64,000 nucleotides of DNA from Planococcus glaciei (GTDB lineage: Bacteria; Bacillota; Bacilli; Bacillales_A; Planococcaceae), in the NCBI RefSeq assembly GCF_900099655.1, contig NZ_FNDC01000003.1:1-64000 (forward strand), given 5' to 3'. The notes under the pieces were generated by a model, which saw only the letters and a list, made by a program, of their open reading frames with translations, had not been told where the DNA came from and did no database searches. The position numbers and the translations under genes were made by a program. Below are positions 18,226 through 27,212 of this stretch, one piece after another (position 1 is the stretch's first letter; every line of letters begins with the position of its first letter).

Positions 18226-19308
18226 TTATTTTTTCTTGGCGTGGGCAACTACCAGTTCAGCCATGGCAGAAGCCGTTTTTGGCGCTTCCGCTTCTGTCAT
18301 GCGGTCGATCAGCAACTCTTCATCTACCTGCAGTTTTTTCATCTCCGCCAAAAAGCGTTCCGGCGTCAGTTCTTCTTCTTCGACGACGTTTGCTAAACCT
18401 TGCTTTCTAAAGAGTTCTGCATTCAGGATCTGGTCTCCGCGGCTTTGCTGTTTCGACAGCGGAATCAGCAGCATCGGTTTTTTCAATGCCAAAAACTCAA
18501 AGATTGAATTGGAGCCGGCACGCGACACCACAAAATCTGTCAAATGCAGCAAATGAGGCAATTCTGTTGTGACGTATTCGAATTGGCAATAATTCGGCAC
18601 GCTTTCCAAATTTCTGTCCACATTGTCTTTTCCGCATAAATGAACGATATTGAATTCTTCCAAAAGTGCCGGCAAGTTGGCGCGGATGGCATTGTTGATG
18701 ACTGAAGAGCCTTGGCTGCCGCCCATGATCATTAAAACGGGACGGCCGTTGTCAAAATTGCAGAGGCTTCTGCCGATTTCAGCTGAACCTTCCATCAATT
18801 CCCCGCGGATTACCGAACCGGTGCAAGTGGATTTTTCTTTCGGCAGGTGTTTTAAGGTTTCGTTGAACACCGTAAAGATATGATTGGCAAAAGGCATGGC
18901 GATTTTGTTTGCGAGGCCCGGAGTTACATCGGATTCGTGGATGATGACCGGCACACCCAATGCTTTTCCCGCCATGGCAACCGGCACTGACACAAAGCCG
19001 CCTTTTGAAAAGATGGCAGCCGGCTTGGTCTTCCGGATGATGTTCATCGCTTGTAGAAGCCCTTTCCCGACGCGTGCCGGATCGGTGAAATTCTTCGTGG
19101 AAAAATAACGGCGCAATTTGCCGCTTGAAATGGCGTGATACCGGACATTCGGGAAAGCATCGGGAATCAATTCACTTTCAATGCCGTCTTTAGAGCCGAT
19201 GTATTCCACATTGTAGCCCATTTTCTCTAACTCAGGAATCAGCGCCTGGTTCAGCGATACGTGCCCCGCTGTCCCGCCGCCTGTCAATAAAATTGTTCGT
19301 TTGTCCAT
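18226..19308 (-). CDS. murG: MurG-family UDP-GlcNAc transferase
   Basis: This 360-aa GT28 glycosyltransferase transfers GlcNAc from UDP-GlcNAc to lipid I, giving lipid II, at the inner membrane face. The N-terminal glycine loop [17 protein letters not shown], the second loop [16 protein letters not shown] near residue 190, and the UDP-binding segment [25 protein letters not shown] near 260 are present. It is isolated from division genes, and some Bacilli carry a second murG outside the dcw cluster, so this may be that paralogue. It lies next to dapF, another peptidoglycan gene, in the same orientation with a gap of about 60 bp. Confidence 0.92.
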   Translation of the reverse strand: MDKRTILLTGGGTAGHVSLNQALIPELEKMGYNVEYIGSKDGIESELIPDAFPNVRYHAISSGKLRRYFSTKNFTDPARVGKGLLQAMNIIRKTKPAAIFSKGGFVSVPVAMAGKALGVPVIIHESDVTPGLANKIAMPFANHIFTVFNETLKHLPKEKSTCTGSVIRGELMEGSAEIGRSLCNFDNGRPVLMIMGGSQGSSVINNAIRANLPALLEEFNIVHLCGKDNVDRNLESVPNYCQFEYVTTELPHLLHLTDFVVSRAGSNSIFEFLALKKPMLLIPLSKQQSRGDQILNAELFRKQGLANVVEEEELTPERFLAEMKKLQVDEELLIDRMTEAEAPKTASAMAELVVAHAKKK

Positions 19309-19438
19309 TTTGCTGTCCTACTCTCTTGTCTTAAAATTGCGTATGCATCTTTCCAGGAGCGCTCCAATTACAGAAGGCTTCTATGCTATACTTATTTTTA
19401 TTTAATATATTGTTGTTCGTTTACTGGAGGATGGAATC

Positions 19439-20788
19439 ATGTTTGAAACGAAGACAAAAACGGAAAAATTCAAGATGCTGCTTCGCATTGTTTTTCCGAT
19501 TTTGGTTACACAAGTTGCAATGTATTTGGTCACATTTTTTGATATTTACATGACCGCCCGTTACAATACGGAAGATTTGGCGGGCGTTTCGATCGGATCT
19601 TCTTTTTGGATGCCGGTTTATATCGGTCTTGCCGGAATCCTCATGTCCATCACCCCAATTGTAGCACAATTAATGGGTGCCGCGAGAAGAGAAGAAGTGA
19701 AAGATGCCGTGCAGCAAGGGATTTATTTGGCCATCATCCTAGCTGTCCTCATTTTCACCTTTTTCTTTTTCGGAGCAGACAGTCTTCTCGGCCTGATGGA
19801 TCTGGAAGCCGCGGTCGAATCCGTAGCGGACGAATACATCTTTGCGATGAGCCTCGGCCTGGTTCCGCTGTTTATCTATAACGTGCTCCGTTATTACATC
19901 GATGCACTCGGCGCAACGCGGGTGTCCATGTTCATTTCTCTTCTTTCTGCACCGATCAACGTCTTTTTCAATTACCTGCTGATTTTCGGGAATTTCGGCT
20001 TTCCGGAACTGGGCGGCGCAGGAGCGGGTTATGCCTCTGCCATCACTTATTGGGTTGTGCTGTTTATCGCCGGCTGGATTGTCCATACACGAAAACCGTT
20101 CAAGTCTTTCGGCATTTTCAGCGGATGGGCGAAATTGTCACTCGCACGTGTAAAAGAAATCAGCCGCATCGGCGTGCCGATCGGCATTTCCATATTTGCT
20201 GAGACGAGCATTTTTTCTGCCGTCACACTCATGATGAGCACTTATGGCACCATCACCATTGCAGCACACCAAATCGCCATCAACTTCACTTCGCTCTTGT
20301 ATATGCTGCCGCTCAGCATTTCCATGGGCGCCACCATTCTCGTCGGCTTTGAAGTCGGCGCCAAACGTTTCCATGATGCCCGGCAGTACAGCTGGATCAG
20401 CGTCCTTTCAGCGGTCGCCTTCAGCTTCTTGTCGGCATTCACCTTGTACTTCCTGCGCCATGACATTGCGGCTTTGTATTCATCAGATCCGGCAGTGATC
20501 AATCTGGCCGTGCAATTCCTGGTATTTGCGGCACTGTTCCAGCTTTCAGATGCCATACAGGCCCCTGTCCAAGGAGCGCTCCGCGGCTACAAGGACGTCA
20601 ACATCACTTTCATCATGGCCCTAATTTCGTACTGGGTAATCGGCTTGCCATCAGGTTACCTGCTCGCAACCTTCACCGGTTTTGAAGCATTCGGCTACTG
20701 GATCGGTTTGATCGCCGGGTTGACTGCAGGCGCTGTCACCCTGTCATTCAGACTTAATAAAATACAAAAAAAGATTGCCGCTTACTGA
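19439..20788 (+). CDS. MATE family multidrug/Na+ efflux transporter
   Basis: This 449-aa protein has about twelve membrane helices in two MatE halves. Family features are PILVTQVAMYLVTFFDIYMTARYNTEDLAGVS at the N-terminus and the equivalent SIFSAVTLMMSTYGTITIAAHQIAINF in the second half. MATE pumps export cationic compounds using Na+ or H+ gradients; the substrate cannot be read. The start is ATG 19439 behind GGAGG. Its stop codon lies in the loop of a terminator shared with the convergent gene. Confidence 0.93.
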   Translation: MFETKTKTEKFKMLLRIVFPILVTQVAMYLVTFFDIYMTARYNTEDLAGVSIGSSFWMPVYIGLAGILMSITPIVAQLMGAARREEVKDAVQQGIYLAIILAVLIFTFFFFGADSLLGLMDLEAAVESVADEYIFAMSLGLVPLFIYNVLRYYIDALGATRVSMFISLLSAPINVFFNYLLIFGNFGFPELGGAGAGYASAITYWVVLFIAGWIVHTRKPFKSFGIFSGWAKLSLARVKEISRIGVPIGISIFAETSIFSAVTLMMSTYGTITIAAHQIAINFTSLLYMLPLSISMGATILVGFEVGAKRFHDARQYSWISVLSAVAFSFLSAFTLYFLRHDIAALYSSDPAVINLAVQFLVFAALFQLSDAIQAPVQGALRGYKDVNITFIMALISYWVIGLPSGYLLATFTGFEAFGYWIGLIAGLTAGAVTLSFRLNKIQKKIAAY

Positions 20789-20802
20789 GCGGCAATCTTT
20801 TT
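20768..20802. terminator. Bidirectional terminator containing both convergent stop codons
   Basis: A perfect 15-bp inverted repeat AAAAAGATTGCCGCT / AGCGGCAATCTTTTT with a 5-nt loop. The TGA of the plus-strand MATE gene (20786-20788) and the TAA of the minus-strand gene (20782-20784) both fall at the loop. Confidence 0.93.
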
Positions 20803-21021
20803 GTATAACGCAGATAAATTGTTTTTCTCTTCCTCAGTGAGCTCCGATTGTTCAATGCGGGTTAAGGCAAGTTCAAGTTTTTGCTGCCGCGTTTTGCGGA
20901 CTCGTGGATGCGTCAGTTCGTCATTGAGTTCAATCTGGATTTTTTGTTCGAGCTCTTCTTCCGTGCCGATGGCATCCACTCCGGCCCGGTTCGGCCATAG
21001 TTTGCGGTAAGCATCGATCAC
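20782..21021 (-). CDS. Small helical protein coupled to the COG0523 GTPase gene
   Basis: This 79-aa charged, helical cytoplasmic protein of unknown function shows repeated E/Q/L heptad-like stretches (EEELEQKIQIELNDEL, KLELALTRIEQSELTEEEK). I do not recognise a family. Its GTG start overlaps the TGA stop of the upstream GTPase gene by 4 bp, so the two are translationally coupled and may act together. The last seven bases overlap the convergent MATE gene. Confidence 0.75.
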   Translation of the reverse strand: MIDAYRKLWPNRAGVDAIGTEEELEQKIQIELNDELTHPRVRKTRQQKLELALTRIEQSELTEEEKNNLSALYKKIAAQ

Positions 21022-21899
21022 GGCAGCTCAATCCCTTCCAGGTTTTCTCCGATGACGACGATCTGCGTCTGCATCTTCATGTATTCCGGAAGCCACTGGG
21101 CCATCCCGTAGGCATACTGGAATGCGTGCGGGTATTTATCTCCTTCGAGCGGCACGTAGCCTTTAATGCGGAATACCGATTCCGGCAAGGCGCGCAGCCA
21201 ATCCTCGAAGTCGTCCCGTTTTACCGGGTTTTGAAACTCCAGGACTTTGGCATTTAAATTCAGTTTGGAAACCGGCGCTTCTTGAATCGTCCCGCTTTTG
21301 CTTGCGGATATTTTCTGAAGCTGGGAAAAAGGCACTTTGGACTGCACGGTTTGAATGATTTGCGCCTCGGGGTTTAGCCCTTGCACTTCAAATGTCACTT
21401 GGGCCTGTTCGGCTTCCGTTAAAAGATCCATCTTGTTCGCCAAAATCAAATCGGCATGGCGGATTTGTTCCAGATAAAGAGACCGGATCTGCGGCGACAG
21501 TTGGCTGCGGTCAAGCCAGCGTTTGCTGTCGGCCACTGTGACGATGCCTTTGAATTTTAGTTTCTCTGCAAAAAGCGGTGAGAAAATGGCATCAAGCGCT
21601 TCGACAGGATGCGCCGCGCCCGTGGTTTCAATCAAGAGGACATCAAACTCTTCTTCTGCAAGGAGCGTCTGCAGCTGGGCTTCCGATTTCTCAGAACCGG
21701 TGCAGCAAATGCAGCCGTCCAAGAGTTCTTTTAACGGAATGCCGTCTTCCACAGCATCCGAGTCAAAATTCATTTCGCCCAGTTCGTTCATGAACACGGC
21801 GGGTTTTAATCCGGCGTCTTTCGCTTGCTGAATGACATGTTTCAGAAGCGTGGTTTTGCCGCTTCCCAAAAATCCGCTAAATAGGTATACATCAATCAT
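21018..21899 (-). CDS. COG0523/CobW-family G3E GTPase, metallochaperone-like
   Basis: This 293-aa GTPase has Walker A GFLGSGKTT at residue 8, the metal-binding CICC motif in LLDGCICCTGSEK near residue 62, the switch/Walker B region VLLIETTGAAHPVE, and base-specificity motif ANKMDLL near 155. A CobW C-terminal domain follows. Members deliver zinc, nickel or cobalt to client proteins. No Zur box or client gene is evident nearby, so the metal is not known. ATG 21899 follows GAGGGGG. It is the first gene of a two-gene operon. Confidence 0.9.
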   Translation of the reverse strand: MIDVYLFSGFLGSGKTTLLKHVIQQAKDAGLKPAVFMNELGEMNFDSDAVEDGIPLKELLDGCICCTGSEKSEAQLQTLLAEEEFDVLLIETTGAAHPVEALDAIFSPLFAEKLKFKGIVTVADSKRWLDRSQLSPQIRSLYLEQIRHADLILANKMDLLTEAEQAQVTFEVQGLNPEAQIIQTVQSKVPFSQLQKISASKSGTIQEAPVSKLNLNAKVLEFQNPVKRDDFEDWLRALPESVFRIKGYVPLEGDKYPHAFQYAYGMAQWLPEYMKMQTQIVVIGENLEGIELP

Positions 21900-21926
21900 G
21901 GAATCCCCCTCAATTAATTAGCCGTA

Positions 21927-21951
21927 AGAAAAGGCCCGCAACTGCGGACCT
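21927..21951 (-). terminator. Terminator of the S41 protease gene
   Basis: Minus-strand stem AGGTCCGC / GCGGGCCT (one G-U) with loop AGTT, then TTTTCTT. Confidence 0.75.
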
Positions 21952-21957
21952 CATGTT

Positions 21958-23487
21958 TTATTCTTTCGGTTCTTCTTCTGCTGATTCTTTTGCAGGTTCA
22001 GCTTTGATGCCCGCTTCTTCCATCACGATTTTTTTCGCTTCCAAAAGCTGCGGGTCTTCTTCATCGATTTTCTTGCTTAAAGCTTCCATGATGGCGAATG
22101 TGGTATCGCCCGTCACGACGCCTGTCGTTTCCAATTCGTTGTCTTCCTGGAATTGCTCGACTGCATCTGTCAGCTGTTCTTCAAAAACGCCGTCCACTTT
22201 GCCGACTTTATAGCCAAGCGCTTCAAGCATTTGTTCAGCTGTTTTCACTTGTTCGGAAATGGTGCCATCCTTCATTTCAAGCGAAGAATCCAGTACTGGC
22301 AGGGATGCATATTCCGGATACGCCACTTTCACGTCCGGGGCAATTCCTTTTTCATGGATCCAGTTGCCGTCCGGCGTCAGCCATTTCGCTGTCGTGAACT
22401 TCAAGTTCGACCCATCGGCCATATCATTGGCTGTCTGCACAGTGCCTTTGCCGAATGTATTTTCCCCGATCAATGTAACGTCCGCCGATTCTTTCATGGC
22501 GCCCGCTAAAATTTCGGATGCAGAAGCGCTGCCGCCGTCAATGAGCAAAGTGACCGGCACTTTTACTTTTGAACCTGACTCCGCCAAGTAAATTTCCGGT
22601 TCTTCGCCTTTGGCCTGCACTTCGAACATTTCTTTTCCTTCGTCAATAAACAAGTTGGAAATTTCAAGCGCTGTTGTCAATAGACCGCCCGGGTTTTGGC
22701 GGACGTCCATCACCATAGCTTTCATCCCCTGTTTTTCCATCTCGCTGATGGCGTCGGTCAATTCCTTCGCTGTATTTTCAGAGAAGCTCGTCACTTGGAT
22801 ATGTGCTACGCCGTCGCCAATCATTTCCGGATAAACGGTTTCGATCGGAATATCGTCCCGCACAATTTTGACTTCGAGCGGTTCCGCCAAATCGCCGCGC
22901 TGGATCGTCAATGTCACTTCTGTTCCTTTTTCGCCGCGGATGAGCATGACCGCTTCCGAAGCACTGAAGCCTTGGATGCTTTCGCCGTCAACTTTTAAAA
23001 TTTTGTCTCCCGGTTTCAAGCCTGCTTTTTCAGCAGGAGAGCCTTTAATCGGCGAAACGATATTGATCAAGCCGTTGCGCTCTTGCACTTCAGCGCCGAT
23101 TCCTTGGAAACTGGATGAAATGCCTTGTGAAAACTGGGCTGCTTCTTCTTCGTTCATATAATCGGAATACGGGTCTCCAAGAGATTCCACCATTCCGTTA
23201 ATAGCGCCGTTGATCAAAACATTGCTGTCGACATCTTCAAAGTATTCCTGCTGCACTTGATCGTAAGCCGCATATAATTTTTCAAATTCCCGTCTTTCAG
23301 GAGAGCTGACTTCCACTGCCTTTTCGTCTCCGAAAGTTAAAGCAAATACCGTTAACCCGGCCGTACATAGTATCAAGGTGAAGACAAGCATGATAAAGGA
23401 GAATGTTTTCATCCGGATAAAATGGGCAGGCGCTTCTTCTACAGGCGGAATCTGTTCTTGATTTTCGCCTGGACGCTTATCATCCAT
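21958..23487 (-). CDS. ctpB: S41 family C-terminal processing protease (CtpA/CtpB type)
   Basis: This 509-aa membrane-anchored serine protease has one N-terminal helix (SFIMLVFTLILCTAGLTVFAL). It is followed by an N-terminal domain, a PDZ domain (about residues 120-200, GLINIVSPIKGSPAEKAGLKPGD), and the S41 core with catalytic Ser in DGGSASASEIL and Lys in FGKGTVQ. A peptidoglycan-binding domain 1 lies at about 405-470, followed by an acidic tail. The extracytoplasmic catalytic part cleaves C-termini of secreted or sporulation proteins. The start is taken at ATG 23487 instead of a GTG four codons upstream. CtpA versus CtpB cannot be settled by eye. Confidence 0.92.
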   Translation of the reverse strand: MDDKRPGENQEQIPPVEEAPAHFIRMKTFSFIMLVFTLILCTAGLTVFALTFGDEKAVEVSSPERREFEKLYAAYDQVQQEYFEDVDSNVLINGAINGMVESLGDPYSDYMNEEEAAQFSQGISSSFQGIGAEVQERNGLINIVSPIKGSPAEKAGLKPGDKILKVDGESIQGFSASEAVMLIRGEKGTEVTLTIQRGDLAEPLEVKIVRDDIPIETVYPEMIGDGVAHIQVTSFSENTAKELTDAISEMEKQGMKAMVMDVRQNPGGLLTTALEISNLFIDEGKEMFEVQAKGEEPEIYLAESGSKVKVPVTLLIDGGSASASEILAGAMKESADVTLIGENTFGKGTVQTANDMADGSNLKFTTAKWLTPDGNWIHEKGIAPDVKVAYPEYASLPVLDSSLEMKDGTISEQVKTAEQMLEALGYKVGKVDGVFEEQLTDAVEQFQEDNELETTGVVTGDTTFAIMEALSKKIDEEDPQLLEAKKIVMEEAGIKAEPAKESAEEEPKE

Positions 23488-23558
23488 TTCTTTCACCACT
23501 TTCTTAATTGCACTTCAAGCTGTATCGATTTTATCAAGATTTTGAAAAAATTAAAAGA

Positions 23559-23582
23559 AAAAGACTGTCTAGACAGTCTTTT
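23559..23582. terminator. Palindromic terminator downstream of deoD
   Basis: A perfect 24-nt palindrome AAAAGACTGTCT / AGACAGTCTTTT. It serves deoD on the minus strand. A separate hairpin AGCGGGCA/TGCCCGCT spans about 23600-23648 between it and deoD. Confidence 0.8.
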
Positions 23583-23707
23583 CTCTTTTTATTCCGCTAT
23601 AGCGGGCATCTGTCTACGCACAAAAAGCGCACGGACCTTCTGCCCGCTCCAGCTTAATTGGTTCAATGATTCCGAAGCAGGGCTCTATCACCCTTTTGGA
23701 GCAGCGC

Positions 23708-24415
23708 TTATTCCTTGATTGCCGCTTCCAGTGCAACGATGATCATGTCATTGAAAGTCGTCTGGCGCTCTTCAGCCGTTGTCACTTCACCTGTCAGCAA
23801 GTGATCGCTCACTGTCAAGATGGACAATGCCTGGCGGCCGAATTTGGCTGCCAATGTGTAAAGTGCTGCAGATTCCATTTCCAGAGCCAATACTCCGTAC
23901 TGTGCCCATTTTTCGTGCTCTGCATGTTCATTGTAGAAGACGTCTTCAGTAAAGACATTCCCTACACGCAAGCTCAAGTTCTTTTCCAAACCAGCATTAT
24001 ACGCTTTCAGCAATAGATCGAAATCTGCAGTCGGAGCGAAATCAATGCCATTGAAAATAATTTCGTTCATTTTCGAATCCGTTGACGCACTTTGTGCAAT
24101 GATCACGTCGCGGACTTTTACATCTTTATGGATCGAACCGCATGTACCGACGCGGATCAGTTTTTGAACATCGTATTCGTTCATCAATTCAGTTACATAG
24201 ATAGAAATGGAAGGAACTCCCATTCCTGTTCCTTGAACTGAAATGCGTTTGCCTTTGTATGTACCCGTATAGCCGAACATGTTGCGCACTTCGTTGTAAA
24301 GTACTACATCTTCAAGGAATGTTTCGGCAATGTATTTTGCACGAAGCGGATCTCCAGGAAGTAAAATCGTATCAGCGATATCGCCTTTTTTTGCATTGAT
24401 ATGGACGCTCATCAT
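23708..24415 (-). CDS. deoD: Purine-nucleoside phosphorylase, DeoD type
   Basis: This 235-aa enzyme phosphorolyses purine (deoxy)nucleosides to base and (deoxy)ribose 1-phosphate. Motifs are [16 protein letters not shown] at residue 18, [14 protein letters not shown] for phosphate/ribose binding, RVGTCGS near 88, and [13 protein letters not shown] near 180. DHLLTGE near residue 205 provides the catalytic aspartate. Two adjacent ATG codons are possible starts. The gene is monocistronic with a downstream palindromic terminator. Confidence 0.96.
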   Translation of the reverse strand: MMSVHINAKKGDIADTILLPGDPLRAKYIAETFLEDVVLYNEVRNMFGYTGTYKGKRISVQGTGMGVPSISIYVTELMNEYDVQKLIRVGTCGSIHKDVKVRDVIIAQSASTDSKMNEIIFNGIDFAPTADFDLLLKAYNAGLEKNLSLRVGNVFTEDVFYNEHAEHEKWAQYGVLALEMESAALYTLAAKFGRQALSILTVSDHLLTGEVTTAEERQTTFNDMIIVALEAAIKE

Positions 24416-24482
24416 AAAACCTCACTTTAATTTTAGTCGTTCTTATCATACTGTTTTTTAGCGGCAAGTGCAACGCATTGCC

Positions 24483-24698
24483 TTAAAGTGCTGTATATTC
24501 TTCCCACATGGCATCGAAAGTGGAAGCTTTCATGACCGGATGGGCTTTTTCTTCGATATAGCGGGAAAGATCTTCAAAATCTTCCGAGCTCTTCGGAAAA
24601 GAATGATCCAGGAACATGGCATCCGCAAACCGGGAAAAATCATCCGGACGGACTTTCCCCCGGTATTTTAAAGCAAATTGATAAAAAGAACGTTTCAT
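24483..24698 (-). CDS. yozE: YozE (UPF0346) family protein
   Basis: This 71-aa protein matches the YozE SAM-like fold family of unknown function: SFYQFALKYRGK, DDFSRFADAMFLDHSFPKSS and ATFDAMWEEY-type C-terminus (STFDAMWEEYTAL). ATG 24698 follows GGGAGG. It lies upstream of msrB in the same orientation with a terminator between. Confidence 0.88.
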   Translation of the reverse strand: MKRSFYQFALKYRGKVRPDDFSRFADAMFLDHSFPKSSEDFEDLSRYIEEKAHPVMKASTFDAMWEEYTAL

Positions 24699-24799
24699 TT
24701 TCTTCCTCCCTAGTTGTGCAATTAAGAATGCGCGAGCAGCCGTCCAGCGGTTCAAGCGTACTCTTTTTTCAGATGCCCGCACGGAACCTTTCGAAATAA

Positions 24800-24825
24800 A
24801 AAACCCGGACAGCTGTCCGGGTTTT
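24800..24825. terminator. Terminator of msrAB
   Basis: Perfect palindrome AAAACCCGGAC-AGCT-GTCCGGGTTTT directly behind the msrB stop codon. Confidence 0.92.
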
Positions 24826-24828
24826 CAG

Positions 24829-25254
24829 TTATTCAAACAACTGCTTGTATTCGGAGTAACCTTCTGCCTCCAGCTGGTCTTTGGGCACAAAACGCAAAGC
24901 CGCGGAGTTGATGCAATAACGCAAGCCGCCTAAAGAGGAAGGCCCATCCGGGAACAAATGCCCCAAATGCGAATCGGCAGCCGCACTGCGCACTTCCGTT
25001 CTTCTCATGCCATGGCTTGTATCAAAGCTTTCTTTAATTTCACTGCCTTCAAGCGGTTTGGCAAATGACGGCCAGCCGCAATGGGCATCGAATTTGTCTT
25101 TTGAACTGAATAACGGTTTGCCGGACACGATGTCGACATAAATGCCTTCTTCAAAATGCTGGTCGTATTCGCCCTGGAAAGGCGGCTCCGTGCCGTTTTC
25201 CTGTGTGACGTGGTATTGCATCGGCGTCAATTTTGCTTTTAGTTCTTCTTTCAT
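24829..25254 (-). CDS. msrB: Peptide-methionine (R)-S-oxide reductase
   Basis: This 141-aa enzyme repairs the R-epimer of methionine sulfoxide in oxidised proteins. Visible motifs are [42 protein letters not shown] and the catalytic cysteine in [11 protein letters not shown]. The zinc CxxC pairs found in some MsrB are absent, as in B. subtilis. The ATG at 25254 overlaps the msrA stop (ATGA), so the two are coupled. Resolving cysteine is likely the one in AHCGWPSF. Confidence 0.96.
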   Translation of the reverse strand: MKEELKAKLTPMQYHVTQENGTEPPFQGEYDQHFEEGIYVDIVSGKPLFSSKDKFDAHCGWPSFAKPLEGSEIKESFDTSHGMRRTEVRSAAADSHLGHLFPDGPSSLGGLRYCINSAALRFVPKDQLEAEGYSEYKQLFE

Positions 25255-25781
25255 GCTTGTCCACCCCAATTTTTTTCGATAAATCCTGCCCGTCCAGACC
25301 CTACGGAATAGCGGTTATAATGGGCAGGGTTTTTCTTATAATAATCCTGATGGTAATCCTCTGCCAAATAAAACGGCTTGGCTTCCAAAATTTTCGTTGC
25401 AATCGGTTTAGAGAACTTCCCTGAGTTCTCCAAGTCCTGCTTGGATTGTTCAGCAGCGGTCCGTTGCTCATCGGAATGGTAGAAAATGGCCGTTTGGTAA
25501 GACTGGCCACGGTCGAAAAACTGGCCCCCCGCATCGGTCGGATCGATTTGGCTCCAAAATACTTCCAGCAATTTTTCATATGGAAAAACGTCCGGCTGGA
25601 ATGTAATCTGAACCGCTTCGTAATGGCCCGTTGTTTCGGAACATACTTGTTCATAAGTCGGGTTTTCAACGTGCCCGCCAGTGTAGCCGCTGACCACCGA
25701 TTCAATGCCTTCATAAGAATCGAATGGCTTGACCATGCACCAAAAACAGCCGCCTGCAAATGTCGCTTTTTCTGTCTTCAT
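25251..25781 (-). CDS. msrA: Peptide-methionine (S)-S-oxide reductase
   Basis: This 176-aa enzyme reduces the S-epimer of methionine sulfoxide. The catalytic GGCFWC motif is at residues 10-15, followed by [18 protein letters not shown] and the C-terminal HYNRY segment. It is the first gene of msrA-msrB and overlaps msrB by 4 bp. The two are separate proteins here, not fused as in many pathogens. Confidence 0.97.
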   Translation of the reverse strand: MKTEKATFAGGCFWCMVKPFDSYEGIESVVSGYTGGHVENPTYEQVCSETTGHYEAVQITFQPDVFPYEKLLEVFWSQIDPTDAGGQFFDRGQSYQTAIFYHSDEQRTAAEQSKQDLENSGKFSKPIATKILEAKPFYLAEDYHQDYYKKNPAHYNRYSVGSGRAGFIEKNWGGQA

Positions 25782-25796
25782 CCCATCACTCCGTTC

Positions 25797-26381
25797 TTAT
25801 TGCTGAATGGTAACGCGCAACCGGATATCATCTTCCTCCAAATTGAACGAAGTTGCCTGAACCGAAATGCCGCCGTCGAGCGGAATTTCTGTCAGTTTCA
25901 GCAGCACTTGCTCTTCTGCTGGCAAAACATCCATAAATTTGGGAAGATTCACCGAATCCCGTAATAATTTTAACGCAGACTCGGGTGGAATATCCAGCAT
26001 GCCAACTTCCACTGATTTTTGGACCAGCAATAAATTGCCGTCTTCCTGCACAAACGGATCAAACCGGAGCAGAATCGGCAAAGGCACCGAAAAGACTTCA
26101 ATTTCCGTCGACAGGCTGACATCGCCGTTCACTGCTAAGGTCAGTGGAATCGGCGAATTGGCCATTTCCTGTTGGATATACGTGTTGGCAATCCCTTCAA
26201 AATCCGCCTTTGTCACATTCAGCACAACTGAATTGCCATTCAACGCTTCGACTGAACTCGCGCTTTCCAAGGAATGGCCTTTCGCTGGAGTGGTAAGAAA
26301 AATAATAAATGCGAGAAGTGCAAGAAGGTTTAATCCCAGCAAGACAAAAAAGGCCAAGCGCCAGACTTTCATCATCATCAC
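25797..26381 (-). CDS. ypmS: YpmS family (DUF2140) membrane-anchored protein
   Basis: This protein of about 194 aa has an N-terminal membrane helix (LAFFVLLGLNLLALLAFIIFL) and a beta-rich extracytoplasmic domain, matching B. subtilis YpmS/DUF2140. IYIQQEMANSPIPLTLAVNGDVSL and the late PPESALKLLRDSVNLPKFM are the recognisable parts. The function is unknown. It follows the ypmR-like lipoprotein gene by 3 bp in the same order as in B. subtilis, implying a shared envelope role. One of several consecutive ATG codons (26372-26378) or the GTG at 26381 is the start. Confidence 0.85.
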   Translation of the reverse strand: MMMMKVWRLAFFVLLGLNLLALLAFIIFLTTPAKGHSLESASSVEALNGNSVVLNVTKADFEGIANTYIQQEMANSPIPLTLAVNGDVSLSTEIEVFSVPLPILLRFDPFVQEDGNLLLVQKSVEVGMLDIPPESALKLLRDSVNLPKFMDVLPAEEQVLLKLTEIPLDGGISVQATSFNLEEDDIRLRVTIQQ

Positions 26382-26384
26382 TTC

Positions 26385-27182
26385 CTATTCCTGAAAACTC
26401 AATCCGCATTCTTTCATGCGTTCAAGAATCCTGTCTGTCATTAAGTCATACCCTTTGCTGTTTGGATGGAAAAAATCCGTGTGGTACACCAAGTTGTCAT
26501 TGCCGACAAACAAATCGCTCACCGGCACATAACATGCCTGCGGGTCCGCTTCTGTGATTTCCCGCATCGATTCGTTGTAGTCGGAGATGATCTGATCAAA
26601 TTCCTCCACTTCATCGGTAATCAGAGAAAACGGGTTGTAGACGCCGATGGCAATAATGGGGACGGTCGGATTAATGGACCGGATGGAAGCGTAGATGTTT
26701 TCGTACCGTGTTTCGTATACTTCCAGTTCTTCAGCAAACGCTTCAATGTTCAACGAAAACAAATCCCGTTTAACAATCCGCATAATGTCATTGCCGCCAA
26801 TCGTCATGACGACATAATCTGCTTCTGTCAACGGGCCGGTCAATTGCCCTTTTTGGAACATCGCAAGCAACTGATCGCTTCTGCGGCCCCTTTTTGCTGT
26901 ATTCTCCACAATCGCTCCCCGAACGCCTGGCCATTCACTGATTTCGCTTGCCAGCCTGCCGACATAGCCCCCCTTGTTTTCCGTGTCGCCGACTCCTTGC
27001 GACAACGAATCCCCTAGAGCTGTAATGATCAATGCTTGAGGGACAAAGTTAGGGGGCACACGGTATTCCGTAAAGGCAACCGGGATGCGCGGTTCCGCTT
27101 CGTCATTGCCAAAGATGAAAGTTGAACTGCATCCCGCTAATACGAACAATGCCAAAACTACGATGAACAGGATGCGTTTCAA
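26385..27182 (-). CDS. ypmR: SGNH/GDSL hydrolase lipoprotein (YpmR-like)
   Basis: This 265-aa protein has a lipoprotein signal (LFVLAGCSS) and an SGNH hydrolase fold. Block I is ALGDSLSQGVG near residue 56, the block III Gly-Asn is in TIGGNDI near 130, and block V is FHPNSKGYDLM near 240. It probably cleaves an ester at the outer membrane face; the substrate is unknown. It starts at TTG 27182 behind GGGGAG. With ypmS it forms the conserved ypmR-ypmS pair. Confidence 0.9.
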   Translation of the reverse strand: MKRILFIVVLALFVLAGCSSTFIFGNDEAEPRIPVAFTEYRVPPNFVPQALIITALGDSLSQGVGDTENKGGYVGRLASEISEWPGVRGAIVENTAKRGRRSDQLLAMFQKGQLTGPLTEADYVVMTIGGNDIMRIVKRDLFSLNIEAFAEELEVYETRYENIYASIRSINPTVPIIAIGVYNPFSLITDEVEEFDQIISDYNESMREITEADPQACYVPVSDLFVGNDNLVYHTDFFHPNSKGYDLMTDRILERMKECGLSFQE

Positions 27183-27212
27183 GTTTATCTCCCCTTTTGC
27201 TTTAGGAATGGG

